A DNA stretch of 56,945 nucleotides, from assembly GCA_023412215.1 (NCBI GenBank), contig JAEYNX010000033.1, positions 1 through 56,945 of the forward strand, written 5' to 3'. Origin of the DNA: Bacillota bacterium. Its GTDB lineage: Bacteria; Bacillota; Clostridia; Oscillospirales; Ruminococcaceae. Every line of letters begins with the position of its first letter. Position 1 is the stretch's first letter. The notes beneath the pieces are model-generated. The model searched no databases. It was not told the DNA's origin and worked only from the letters and a program-made list of their open reading frames with translations. The position numbers and the translations under genes are program-made. Below are positions 19,029-26,957 of this stretch, one piece after another.

Positions 19029-19070
19029 GCCGCCCGCACGGGAGTAGCTCCCGTGCGGGCGGCTTATTGT
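19029..19070 (+). terminator. ppdK terminator
   Basis: A perfect 16-base stem, GCCGCCCGCACGGGAG with its complement, loop TAG (19029-19063), then TTATTGT. Confidence 0.9.
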
Positions 19071-19298
19071 ATACCGGTAATTTGCCGCGGGGATTAAAGG
19101 ATTAAAGCGCGCCCTTTGGCCAAATTTTCAGGCCGTTTTTGAAGACGTTCTTTATGCTGCCTCGTATCATATTCAGGTAACAAAGAGAGTATTATTCTAT
19201 GATTACCGGTGAGTAAACGCCCTGCTCCTATGCAGTTCTGCTAACAGAAAGAGGATATTTTGTAGCGATTTGCTTGTCAAACTTTTAATTCCGCAATA

Positions 19299-19327
19299 TT
19301 GAAATACAAGCATAGTTATGCTATACT
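19299..19327 (+). promoter_or_regulatory. promoter of the candidate structured RNA
   Basis: TTGAAA (19299-19304), a 17-base spacer and TATACT (19322-19327). Between the ppdK terminator and here (19071-19298) no gene is seen. Confidence 0.75.
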
Positions 19328-19333
19328 TCAAGG

Positions 19334-19510
19334 TGTAGAACACAAAAATGCCAATTAGTGGCGCGTTGTTTGCCCCGTGTTATGGCCGGGGCGTCTTTGG
19401 AATCTTCTAGGGGGGCATGCCAAAGAAAATACAGCGGCCGCTTCAGGGCGCAGGTGTATCCAGGCAATCTTATCATTCTGCTGTGCGTGATAAGATTTGT
19501 GGCATTTTAT
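19334..19510 (+). ncRNA. candidate structured non-coding RNA of about 177 bases
   Basis: The segment after the promoter is closed by a nine-base stem: AAAATGCCA (19345-19353) with TGGCATTTT (19500-19508), which ends in T residues like a terminator. Inside are three hairpins: GCCCCG/CGGGGC (19372-19392), TCTTTGG/CCAAAGA (19394-19426) and a ten-base stem AATCTTATCA with its complement (19466-19497). A small GTGT/ACAC hairpin lies at the 5' end. This multibranched, end-closed shape is typical of stable RNAs or riboswitches. I cannot assign it to a known family. The zinc-ribbon/TM2 gene starts 44 bases downstream, so cis regulation is possible. Confidence 0.6.
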
Positions 19511-19553
19511 TATAATTTATGCCGACGCACAGCGGCGGATTGGATGATGAATC

Positions 19554-19970
19554 ATGTATTGCAGAAACTGTGGCAACGAACTGTTTCAGGGTGCAAGCGT
19601 TTGTACAAAGTGCGGTGCGCAGGTAGGCGCAGGCGGCAACTTCTGCCCCAATTGCGGCCAGCAGAGTGATCCGCTCGCCGTCGTATGTGTAAAGTGCGGC
19701 TACCAGCTCGCGGGCCAGCCCATGCCGGCCCCCGGTGTAGAGCAGAAGAGCAAGCTTGTTGCGGGCCTTCTGGGCATCTTCCTCGGGTCTTTGGGCATAC
19801 ATAACTTCTACCTCGGCTTCACCGGCAAGGCGCTTGCCCAGTTGCTGATCAGCGTATTATCCTGCGGCATTCTCGCCGTGGCGTCCGGTATCTGGGGCCT
19901 TATTGAAGGCATTATGATCCTGACCGGCAGCATGAATGTTGACGCGAAGGGTATTCCGCTTAAGGAGTAA
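19554..19970 (+). CDS. double zinc-ribbon TM2-domain membrane protein
   Basis: 138 residues. Two zinc ribbons, CxxC at 3-6 and 17-20 and CxxC at 31-34 and 45-48, are followed by a TM2 domain (KSKLVAGLLGIFLGSLGIHNFYLGFTGKALAQLLISVLSCG.. from about 65), with two membrane helices joined by a short turn containing the HNFYLG motif. Such proteins are common in Firmicutes with no settled function. The ribosome site before the ATG at 19554 is weak. It follows the candidate structured RNA and has its own terminator. Confidence 0.88.
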   Translation: MYCRNCGNELFQGASVCTKCGAQVGAGGNFCPNCGQQSDPLAVVCVKCGYQLAGQPMPAPGVEQKSKLVAGLLGIFLGSLGIHNFYLGFTGKALAQLLISVLSCGILAVASGIWGLIEGIMILTGSMNVDAKGIPLKE

Positions 19971-20030
19971 TCCCCTGCCATCCCACCACGCCGTGCCGAC
20001 AGCCTAAGGCGGCAACAGAACAGTATTCAG

Positions 20031-20070
20031 GCAGCCGACTGCGCATAACGCAGAGTCGGCTGCTTTTTTT
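20031..20070 (+). terminator. terminator of the TM2 gene
   Basis: GCAGCCGACT pairs with AGTCGGCTGC, with an inner GCG/CGC, followed by seven T residues. Confidence 0.93.
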
Positions 20071-20247
20071 GCCCTGTTCCCCGCCGCCCGCGCCGAACGG
20101 GTGATTTTTTGCTATATATCATTGGTGACATGCCGGTCATAACAGCGTATCGGTTGATGGACACTATTCGGGCATGCGATGTTATGAAGCCTGCCGCAGT
20201 TGGGTATCCTATGGTAAGAGGATATTGTTAAGCAAGGAGGGCGCGGG

Positions 20248-20634
20248 ATGATCTACGCGTTTCAGATAACCCCCACCGAGGTGGACGGGAACCTGTATTG
20301 GTCGGCGGAAAGCACGGTTTTAAAGGGCTGCACAGCGCAGGGAGAGACGCTCGCCGAGGTGATTACACAGCTTGAGCGCAACGAGCAGGCGTGGCTTGCT
20401 GCGGCGCGCAAGCGCGGCCTCGAGATCCCCAAGCAGGAGGCCCCCGCCGCAAGCTACAGCGGCAGGTTTACGGTACGGCTCGCAAAAAGCCTGCACCGGC
20501 AGCTGGCGCTGCACGCGGCAAGGGACGGCGTCAGCATCAACCAGTTCGTCAGCGACGCCATCGCGCAGCGCGTCGGGTATCAGGACGGCCTTCGGCAGGG
20601 GGAAAAGCGGGAGGTGGAGCCGCCATCGGTGTAA
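20248..20634 (+). CDS. orphan HicB-family antitoxin-like protein
   Basis: 128 residues. The N-terminal half is the HicB RNase-H-like fold (VDGNLYWSAESTVLKGCTAQGETLAEVITQLERNEQAWLAAARKRG). The C-terminal half is a ribbon-helix-helix DNA-binding segment (SGRFTVRLAKSLHRQLALHAARDGVSINQFVSDAIAQRV). HicB usually neutralises the RNase HicA, but no HicA gene is visible on either side. It may be a solitary regulator or act on a HicA elsewhere. AAGGAGGG lies just upstream of the ATG at 20248. Confidence 0.85.
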   Translation: MIYAFQITPTEVDGNLYWSAESTVLKGCTAQGETLAEVITQLERNEQAWLAAARKRGLEIPKQEAPAASYSGRFTVRLAKSLHRQLALHAARDGVSINQFVSDAIAQRVGYQDGLRQGEKREVEPPSV

Positions 20635-20770
20635 AGCGATGTCGCGAGCGGTCTGCCGACAGTGCCTTGTTATGGGATGCCACTATCTTTTTAAGTAGTG
20701 TAGTTTAGGCAGCCTCTGCCCCGCTGCTCTATGGCGAGTTGAAGAGAATATAAGGCTGCGTACGCAAAAC

Positions 20771-20804
20771 AAGGGCGGGGACTGTTGAACTGTTCCCCGC
20801 CCTT
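20771..20804 (-). terminator. speB terminator
   Basis: AAGGGCGGGGA (20771-20781) pairs with TCCCCGCCCTT (20794-20804); on the minus strand the stem is followed by GTTTTGCG. It ends the speE-speB transcript. Confidence 0.8.
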
Positions 20805-20819
20805 TGCTCTATATATCGC

Positions 20820-21677
20820 CTATTTACCGCCCACCGAAAGCAGCAGCTCGCGCAGCACCTTGCACGCCACGGCGGTGGAAGCGCCGCTCTGGTCGTACAC
20901 CGGGCAGAGCTCGTTTACGTCCATGCCCACGATGTTCAGAGGCGCTACCGTCAGCATCGCGTTAAGCAGCTGCGCAAAGGTCACGCCGCCCGCCTCGGGG
21001 GTTCCCGTGCCGGGGAACACCGAGGGGTCAAGCACGTCGAGGTCGATGGTGAAGTACACCGGCTTGCCCTTTAACCTTTCCACCGTTTCGGCGAGGCCGG
21101 TGAAATCAAATTTGCGGGTGAAGACATGCTCTTTTCCCCACAAAAACTCCTCGCGGTCGCCCGAACGGATGCCGAACTGGTGGATGGAACCGTCCCCCGT
21201 CAGCTCCCACACGCGGCGCAGGACGCTTGCGTGGGAGAGCCCCTCGCCGAGGTAGCCCTCGCGCAGGTCGGCGTGCGCGTCGAAGTGAACTACCTGTAAA
21301 TCGGGGTACGCCTTGGCCGCCGCGCGCACCGCGCCGAGCGTCACCAGATGCTCGCCGCCGATCATGCAGGGCAGCTTGCCGTCTTTAAGCACCTCGGCGG
21401 TGTAGGCCTCGATCACCTCGAGCGCCTTGGCGGGGCTGCCGAAGGGCAGCTCCAGATCGCCGCCGTCAAATACCGAAAGGTCCGAAAGGTCTTTATCCTG
21501 ATAGGGGCTGTAGGTTTCGATGCCGAACGATTCATTTCGCATCGCCGAGGAGGCGAACCGCGTACCGGGGCGGTAGGAGGTGGTGGCGTCAAACGGCGCG
21601 CCGAACAGCACGATCTGTGCCGCGTCGTACTCGCTGTCGCAGCCGATGAAGGTGTGGACGTTTCTATTCCTCGTCAC
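20820..21677 (-). CDS. speB: agmatinase
   Basis: 285 residues of the ureohydrolase family. It splits agmatine to putrescine and urea. The manganese ligands are visible in GGEH (near 108), HFDAHADLR (about 131-139) and DLDVLDPS (about 211-218), all intact. The start region TFIGCDSEYDAAQIVLFGAPFD fits clostridial agmatinases. Its start overlaps the speE stop by 14 bases, so the pair is coupled. It completes the arginine-agmatine-putrescine-spermidine route with speA, speD and speE. Confidence 0.95.
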   Translation of the reverse strand: MTRNRNVHTFIGCDSEYDAAQIVLFGAPFDATTSYRPGTRFASSAMRNESFGIETYSPYQDKDLSDLSVFDGGDLELPFGSPAKALEVIEAYTAEVLKDGKLPCMIGGEHLVTLGAVRAAAKAYPDLQVVHFDAHADLREGYLGEGLSHASVLRRVWELTGDGSIHQFGIRSGDREEFLWGKEHVFTRKFDFTGLAETVERLKGKPVYFTIDLDVLDPSVFPGTGTPEAGGVTFAQLLNAMLTVAPLNIVGMDVNELCPVYDQSGASTAVACKVLRELLLSVGGK

Positions 21678-22518
21678 TGGCGAGCAGCTCCTTTACATAG
21701 GTGGGGATGGCAAAGCTCCCCGTGTGGATATCGGTGTTGTAGTAGCGCATTGAAAGGTTTAAGGCGTTCCACCGCTCCGCGTCCAGGTCCCTGATGGGGT
21801 CGTAGTGCTTGCTGGCAAAGCCGAACAGCCAGTGCCCCGAGGGATAGGTGGGGATATGCGCCTGATACACGCGGCAGATGGGGAAGAACTCCTTGATGCG
21901 CTTGTGCGCGCGCTTCATGCTCCTGGCGTAGGCGCTGTAATAGGGGGTTTCGTGCTGGTTTACGAGTATGCCGTCGTGGGTGAGCGCCTTAAAGCAGTTG
22001 CCGTAAAACTCGCGGGTAAACAGGCCCTCGCCGGGGCCGAACGGGTCGGTGGAATCCACGATGATGAGGTCGTACTCGTTCTCCTTGCTGCGCACGAACT
22101 TTAAGCCGTCCTCGAAGTAGAGGGTCACGCGCGGGTCGCTAAGCTTCCCCGCCGTCTGGGGTAATAGCTCGCGGCAGACGTTTACCACCTCTTCGTCGAT
22201 CTCCACCATGTCGATGTGCTCTATGGTGCTGTAGCGCGTCAGCTCGCGCACCGTGCCGCCGTCGCCCGCGCCGATAACCAGCACGCGCCTGATGTTCGGG
22301 TTGGTCGCCATGGGCACATGCACGATCATCTCGTGGTAGATGAATTCATCCTTCTCGGTGAGCATCATCAGCCCGTCGAGGGTGAAAAACCGCCCGAATT
22401 CGGGGGATTCGAACACGTCGATGCGCTGGAAGCGGCTCTGCTTGGAGCAGAGCTGCTTGTCCACCTTGATTGAAAAACGCACATGCTCGCTGTGCTCTTC
22501 GGTATACCATAATTCCAT
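21664..22518 (-). CDS. speE: spermidine synthase
   Basis: 284 residues. It transfers the aminopropyl group from decarboxylated S-adenosylmethionine to putrescine. The methyltransferase-like fold shows VLVIGAGDGGTVRELTRY (about 79-96), DMVEIDEEVVNVCRELLP, and the catalytic region LIIVDSTDPFGPGEGLFTREFY. The ATG at 22518 gives the family N-terminus MELWYTEEHSEHVRF; an ATG three codons upstream at 22527, nearer to AAAGGA, is an equally possible start. The AT-rich stretch above it (22519-22640) may hold a separate promoter, since repeats part it from speA. Confidence 0.95.
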   Translation of the reverse strand: MELWYTEEHSEHVRFSIKVDKQLCSKQSRFQRIDVFESPEFGRFFTLDGLMMLTEKDEFIYHEMIVHVPMATNPNIRRVLVIGAGDGGTVRELTRYSTIEHIDMVEIDEEVVNVCRELLPQTAGKLSDPRVTLYFEDGLKFVRSKENEYDLIIVDSTDPFGPGEGLFTREFYGNCFKALTHDGILVNQHETPYYSAYARSMKRAHKRIKEFFPICRVYQAHIPTYPSGHWLFGFASKHYDPIRDLDAERWNALNLSMRYYNTDIHTGSFAIPTYVKELLASDEE

Positions 22519-22782
22519 AATGATCATCTGTCCTTTCTTTTGGGGGTATATGTCGGGTTGGGGTATGTAATCTCAAAAATAAAGGTTCAAAATATAACAA
22601 AACGCAATATTTAATATTAATAATACAAATTATAAGTTTGCTCTGTCACACAGGCGTTTTACCGCCGGGGTGGTCAACCCGGACAACCGCAAGGGTTGTC
22701 CCTACCGTAGAAACGCGTTACCGCATCCGTAAGCCGCTTCTCTTTTTGAGATTTGCGATAATCTTTGATAGTGAGCGGCGCG

Positions 22783-22954
22783 GTCAAACAGGCGGTAGCA
22801 GAATCTTCGATAGAGACCCCGAGGGCATAAAACGCATAGCGTTTTACGAACGGCGACACCCTAAGGCTGGGGCCGCATGTGCCAAGCAACCGAAGGTTGC
22901 ATGTTTGCACGAGGGTGCTGAATTAGAGGTATCCATCTTCGCCGCCTGTTTGAC
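22783..22954. repeat. MITE-like element with 13-base terminal inverted repeats
   Basis: GTCAAACAGGCGG (22783-22795) is repeated inverted at 22942-22954, bounding 172 bases with no coding capacity. Inside are further small hairpins, such as AAAACG/CGTTTT near 22817-22836 and GCAACC/GGTTGC near 22876-22890. No clear target-site duplication is seen. Just outside to the right are more hairpins: GGGGGC/GCCCCC and CTTTTCAGC/GCTGAAAAG. Confidence 0.6.
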
Positions 22955-23020
22955 TGTGCGGGGGTTCAGGGGGCTTGCCCCCGATTCGCTTGGCTTTTCA
23001 GCTTGCTGAAAAGTTGCTAC

Positions 23021-23470
23021 TCTTTCTCGAAAAAGAAAAGTAGGGGCCCTCGTGGCCTGAGCGACAATGTAAGGATAATAAGAATATAATCATGAGGTAC
23101 AGCGCATAGACTGCGGGGCGTCGAGGACGCCGCCCCCTACACAATTACCATGGAACGGTGGAGGCAACGGCGGGCGATTCATGAATCGCCCCTACAACAC
23201 CGACGTAATGCGGTGGGCATCTGTGAGGCGCCGAGTCGCCGCCCCCTACAGGTGCCGCGAAATGACATTGTAGGGGCGAACTGTGTTCGCCCGCGGATGA
23301 CGCCGGTCGCGGGTGCGTGTGTGCGCCCTGCACCGTATTCGTCGATGCGGTGTCAACCGCTACGCGTCGGAGACGCCACCCCCTGCAGGTATTGCGTGAA
23401 TAACGCTATCCGTTTTCAGCACGGCAATAGAATTTCGGAACGGTCAAGACCGTTCCCTACACGTTTTCTG
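23021..23470. repeat. dispersed repeat copy B and dense CCCTACA palindromes
   Basis: Positions 23021-23112 repeat 441-533 (shared GGCCTGAGCGACAAT and AGGTACAGCG blocks). From 23115 follow CCCTACA-type units with different cores: GGGGCGTC..GACGCC, GGGCGATT..AATCGCCC, a TGTAGGGGCGAAC..GTTCGCCCG unit, and GGAACGGTC..GACCGTTCC. A related unit (GGACAACC..GGTTGTCC before CTACC) lies near 22680-22708. No gene is seen in 22519-23483. Confidence 0.8.
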
Positions 23471-23483
23471 AAATTGCTGTTTC

Positions 23484-23541
23484 CTACACCGTCATAATAT
23501 TTTCAATGCTCGGGTTCTGCATGCCGGTTATAAGCGAAGCC
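23484..23541 (-). pseudogene. fragment of a second speA-type decarboxylase C-terminus
   Basis: Read on the minus strand this ends in GASLITGMQNPSIENIMTV and a stop. The intact speA ends GCFMTGTQDPTIENIMTV. About 57 bases are clearly alike at DNA level, including the stop region, and the similarity ends abruptly upstream. It is the worn 3' tip of a duplicated arginine decarboxylase gene, about 640 bases from the intact gene's end. Confidence 0.75.
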
Positions 23542-23621
23542 CCTGACCGAACCCCCGTTTTCAGCGCTTCGCTCGAATCGTTTCCCTCAGATTCCTGTGC
23601 TCCCGCAGGCTAAAATCCCAC

Positions 23622-23650
23622 TGGACAACAACTCCCAGACCGGGTATAAT
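23622..23650 (+). promoter_or_regulatory. promoter of the coiled-coil gene
   Basis: TGGACA (23622-23627), a 17-base spacer and TATAAT (23645-23650), 23 bases before the start codon. Confidence 0.75.
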
Positions 23651-23673
23651 GGAAACTAAAGGGGGATGACGTC

Positions 23674-24048
23674 ATGACCAATGAAGAACTCTTAAGCCAA
23701 ATTGCAGAAATGTTTGCAGACCAAGCCAAGGTATTAGACGAGCAGTTTAATTCGATTAATCATAGTTTCGAGACCATCAACGAAAGATTCAAAACCATTG
23801 ACGAGAGATTTAATGCCGTTGACAAAAGATTCGAAACCATTGACGAACGGTTTAATGCCGTTGACGAACGGTTTAATGCCGTTGGCGAGAGATTCAAAAC
23901 CTTGGAAATCACCCTTGAAAACGATGTGACGAAACGAATAGACGCACTGTTCGACGGCTACAAGCTGAACCATGAAAAGCAGTGGGAGCTTGAACGAAAG
24001 GTAGAAGCGCTCGAAAAACGCGTTGAACGGTTGGAAATCGCAGGCTAG
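23674..24048 (+). CDS. small coiled-coil protein with heptad repeats
   Basis: 124 residues, no known family recognised. Residues 21-76 are eight consecutive heptads of the type (I/V/L)DERFNA, encoded by imperfect 21-base tandem repeats, then a charged helix ends KQWELERKVEALEKRVERLEIAG. The whole chain should form a long, probably oligomeric coiled coil. There is no signal peptide or membrane segment, so it is presumably cytoplasmic. It has its own promoter, a GGGGG ribosome site and a terminator, and it is transcribed against the flanking speA and speE genes. Together with the speA fragment beside it, this suggests a late insertion into the polyamine operon. Function unknown. Confidence 0.75.
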   Translation: MTNEELLSQIAEMFADQAKVLDEQFNSINHSFETINERFKTIDERFNAVDKRFETIDERFNAVDERFNAVGERFKTLEITLENDVTKRIDALFDGYKLNHEKQWELERKVEALEKRVERLEIAG

Positions 24049-24080
24049 AGCGAATACTTGTTAAATATTTAAACATCTTC

Positions 24081-24112
24081 AAGCAGGGGCAACTACCCTG
24101 CTTTTATTTTTG
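24081..24112 (+). terminator. terminator of the coiled-coil gene
   Basis: AAGCAGGG (24081-24088) pairs with CCCTGCTT (24096-24103), then TTATTTTTG. It lies between convergent genes; the minus-strand side has no T run. Confidence 0.8.
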
Positions 24113-24120
24113 TACTTACC

Positions 24121-25566
24121 TTACACCGTCATGATATTTTCAATGGTCGGGTCCTGCGTGCCGGTCATGAAGCAGCCCTTGGCCTTGGCGTAGGAAATGT
24201 ATTCCACGATCTCGGCGGTGATGCGCTCTCCGGGGGCGAGCACGGGGATGCCGGGCGGGTAGCTCATCACGAACTCGCCCGCGATGGAACCGGCCGACTC
24301 TGCCACCGGCACCGAGCGCTTATCCGCGTAAAAGGCGTCCTGCGGGGTCATCTCCACCAGGGGGTTTATATACTCATGGTCGAACAAACCGATTTTATCC
24401 TTGGAGTATAGACGCTTGATCTCGGCAAGCGCCGAAATCAGGCGCTCGAGCATCAGCTCGGTGTCGCCCACCGAGATAATGGCCAGCAGGTTGCCGAGGT
24501 CGCCGAACTCGATCTGGATGCCGTAATCGTCGCGCAAAATGTCATACACCTCGATGCCCGCAAGCCCGATATCGCGCGTGTGCACCGACAGCTTGGTCAC
24601 GTCAAAATCCGCCACCGCAGGGTGACGGGTAAGCTCGCGCGAAAAGGCGTTGTAGCCGCCGAGGCGGTTAATCTCGGTGCGCGCGTACTCGGCAAAGCGA
24701 ACCACCTTACTAAAAATCTCCTTGCCGTGCAGCGCCAGGTTGCGGCGCGAGATGTCGAGCGAGGAGAGCAGCAGGTAGGAGCCGCTGGTGGTCTGGGTGA
24801 GGTTGATGATCTGCCGCACATAGCCCTCGCTCATCGCGCTGCCGGTGAGCAGAAAGGAGCTTTGCGTCAGCGAGCCGCCCGTCTTGTGCATGCTCACCGC
24901 CGCCATGTCTGCGCCCGCCGCCATCGCCGAAAGGGGCAGGCCCTCGCCGAAGTAGAAATGGGTGCCGTGCGCCTCGTCCGCCAGCACCTTCATGCCCGCC
25001 TCGTGCGAAAGGCGTGTAATCTCTTTGATATCCGAGCACACGCCGTAGTAGGTGGGGTTGTTTATGAGCACCGCCTTCGCGTCGGGGTGCTCGGCTATCG
25101 CGCGCTTAACATCCTCCACCGTCATGCCTAAGGGGATGCCCAGCTCCTTCTCCACGCCCGGGTTTACGTAAACGGGTATGGCTCCGCACACCACCAGCGC
25201 GTTAATGGCGCTGCGGTGTACATTGCGCGGCAGGATGATCTTCTCGCCGCGTTTGGCACAGCACATTACCATCGCCTGCACGGCGGAGGAGGTGCCGTTT
25301 ACCATAAAGAACGCGTGGCTTGCCCCAAAGGCCTCGGCGGCCAGCTCCTCGGCCTGCCGGATCACCGAAACGGGGTGGCAGAGGTTATCGAGCGGCTTCA
25401 TCGAGTTGACGTCCACCGAAAGGCAGTCCTTGCCTAAAAAGGCGGTAAGCTCGGGGTTGCCGCGCCCCTGCTTGTGCCCCGGCACGTCAAACGGCACGAT
25501 GCGCGCCGCGCGGTAGTCCTTAAGCGCCTCAAAGATGGGCGCCTGTGTTTGACGAAGCCCCGCCAT
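24121..25566 (-). CDS. speA: arginine decarboxylase (Orn/Lys/Arg decarboxylase, fold type I)
   Basis: 481 residues of the short Gram-positive Orn/Lys/Arg decarboxylase class (Bacillus SpeA/YaaO type). PLP-site features are FMVNGTSSAVQAMVM, ADEAHGTHFYFG and the Schiff-base lysine in SMHKTGGSLTQSSF. Arginine is the likely substrate because agmatinase, not a second putrescine route, is encoded nearby. The start at 25566 is preferred since GGGAAGGG precedes it; a codon at 25590 would overlap speD. It begins four bases after the speD stop, so the two form one transcript. Confidence 0.92.
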   Translation of the reverse strand: MAGLRQTQAPIFEALKDYRAARIVPFDVPGHKQGRGNPELTAFLGKDCLSVDVNSMKPLDNLCHPVSVIRQAEELAAEAFGASHAFFMVNGTSSAVQAMVMCCAKRGEKIILPRNVHRSAINALVVCGAIPVYVNPGVEKELGIPLGMTVEDVKRAIAEHPDAKAVLINNPTYYGVCSDIKEITRLSHEAGMKVLADEAHGTHFYFGEGLPLSAMAAGADMAAVSMHKTGGSLTQSSFLLTGSAMSEGYVRQIINLTQTTSGSYLLLSSLDISRRNLALHGKEIFSKVVRFAEYARTEINRLGGYNAFSRELTRHPAVADFDVTKLSVHTRDIGLAGIEVYDILRDDYGIQIEFGDLGNLLAIISVGDTELMLERLISALAEIKRLYSKDKIGLFDHEYINPLVEMTPQDAFYADKRSVPVAESAGSIAGEFVMSYPPGIPVLAPGERITAEIVEYISYAKAKGCFMTGTQDPTIENIMTV

Positions 25567-25570
25567 ACGC

Positions 25571-26404
25571 TTAATCCCTTCCCGCGGCATAGATATTGCT
25601 GCCGCTGAAGATCTCGATCATCTCCTTGCGCAGGCTGTCGGTGATTGCCAGGCGCTGCTTGGGCGGGAATTCGTAGACGTCGTTGTTAAAGAGGTAGTTC
25701 TGCAGGTCGATCTCCTTGATGAGCATCTTGGTGTGAAAGAGATTGGCCTGATACACATTTATATCCACCGCGTCGTACTTTCTTAAAGTATCGTCCGCGA
25801 TATAGTTTTGTATCGAATCCATCCGATGGTCCATGTAGAGCTTGTTGCCGTCCTCGTCGCGGGTAAAGCCGCGCACGCGGTAATCGATGGTAATAATGTC
25901 GGAATCAAAGCTGCCGATCAGGTAATCCAGCGCGTTAAGCGGTGAAATCCGCCCGCAGGTGGAAACATCGATGTCTACGCGAAAGGTAGCAATGGCGTTT
26001 CCGGGGTGGTATTCGGGGTAGGTGTGCACCGTCACATGGCTTTTATCTAAGTGTGCCACCACCGTTTCACGCGTCTCGAGCACCGAGATCTCGCCGCGGT
26101 TGCACGATCTGTCGATCAGCTCCACGGGCAGCGCCTCTTCGGTAATTAGAAGGGTGACGCTGGCGCCCTGCGGGTCGTAATCCTGCTTCGAGATATTGAG
26201 CACGTGCGCGCCGATCATCTCGGTAACCGTGCACAGGATGTTGGTTAACCGCTCGGAGTTGTATTGCTCGTCGATATAGGCGATATAGTCCTTTTGCTCC
26301 CGCTCACTTTTAGCATAGCACACATCGTAGATGTTGAAGCTAAGAGTTTTTGTGAGGTTGTTAAAGCCGTATAATTTCAGCTTGTTCTCCAACCCTGCCA
26401 TCAC
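25571..26404 (-). CDS. speD: S-adenosylmethionine decarboxylase proenzyme (SpeD, Escherichia type)
   Basis: 277 residues. The chain cleaves itself at the serine in DKSHVTVHTYPEYHP (about 120-134) to make the pyruvoyl cofactor, with the His-Glu-containing neighbourhood intact. Length and the C-terminal LRKEMIEIFSG match the E. coli-like class rather than the short Bacillus class. It supplies the aminopropyl donor for spermidine synthase. First gene of speD-speA, with a consensus promoter about 95 bases upstream and a strong hairpin in the leader. Confidence 0.95.
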   Translation of the reverse strand: MMAGLENKLKLYGFNNLTKTLSFNIYDVCYAKSEREQKDYIAYIDEQYNSERLTNILCTVTEMIGAHVLNISKQDYDPQGASVTLLITEEALPVELIDRSCNRGEISVLETRETVVAHLDKSHVTVHTYPEYHPGNAIATFRVDIDVSTCGRISPLNALDYLIGSFDSDIITIDYRVRGFTRDEDGNKLYMDHRMDSIQNYIADDTLRKYDAVDINVYQANLFHTKMLIKEIDLQNYLFNNDVYEFPPKQRLAITDSLRKEMIEIFSGSNIYAAGRD

Positions 26405-26424
26405 AACCTTTCAATTAAGTACAT

Positions 26425-26528
26425 ACACAAAATAAGCTATCGCTTATTTTGTGTTTGGAAGTCTGCGCTTCTCCTGAGTTCTATTCAAACTCGAACATTA
26501 CAATACAGTAAAAACTTGAATATGTCAA
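26425..26528 (-). promoter_or_regulatory. speD promoter and leader hairpin
   Basis: On the minus strand TTGACA (26523-26528), a 17-base spacer and TATTGT (26500-26505). In the leader, ACACAAAATAAGC and its exact complement (26425-26437 and 26442-26454) form a 13-base hairpin with a four-base loop, 21 bases before the start codon. Upstream, 26529-26902 shows no gene. Confidence 0.7.
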
Positions 26529-26902
26529 TGAATTTTATGAAATTTCTTTGTAATTCCTTGTTAACCCCAAGTTTCAATGCGGTTTGCTCTGTTTTTCTCT
26601 GAATAACTGTGTTTTCCTCACGTTTTCTGCAATCGATTGTAAAAACTGCGAAGGGCGTTTTCACCATACAGAAGCGCTCGTCTTTTTAGCTTTTGTGAAT
26701 ATTGATGAGATATGCGCGGTTTTGGGCGCGCGAAAAAACGCTGCGGCGGTATGATCAAAGCCCAACATCTACTTTTGATTTTACTTTAATGATTCAACCG
26801 TTATAAGGCGGTGCTGTTAACCCCGTATTTCCGCGGTAATGCCCCTTGTGTAAGCCGGCGGATACTTCCATGTTTTTGACATTAGTGCCGCACATAAAAA
26901 GA

Positions 26903-26937
26903 AAGGCATTAAAGGGACGTTCGCCCTTCAATGCCTT
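26903..26937 (-). terminator. terminator of the lipoprotein gene
   Basis: AAGGCATTAAAGGG (26903-26916) pairs with CCCTTCAATGCCTT (26924-26937), with one G-T-type mismatch. On the minus strand TCTTTTTAT follows. Confidence 0.9.
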
Positions 26938-26957
26938 GCAGACAGTGCTATTAGTCC

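Noticed and set aside
20070..20247. A hicA toxin gene before the orphan hicB
   Set aside because: No open frame of suitable size or with the HicA double-stranded-RNA-binding pattern is present on either strand.
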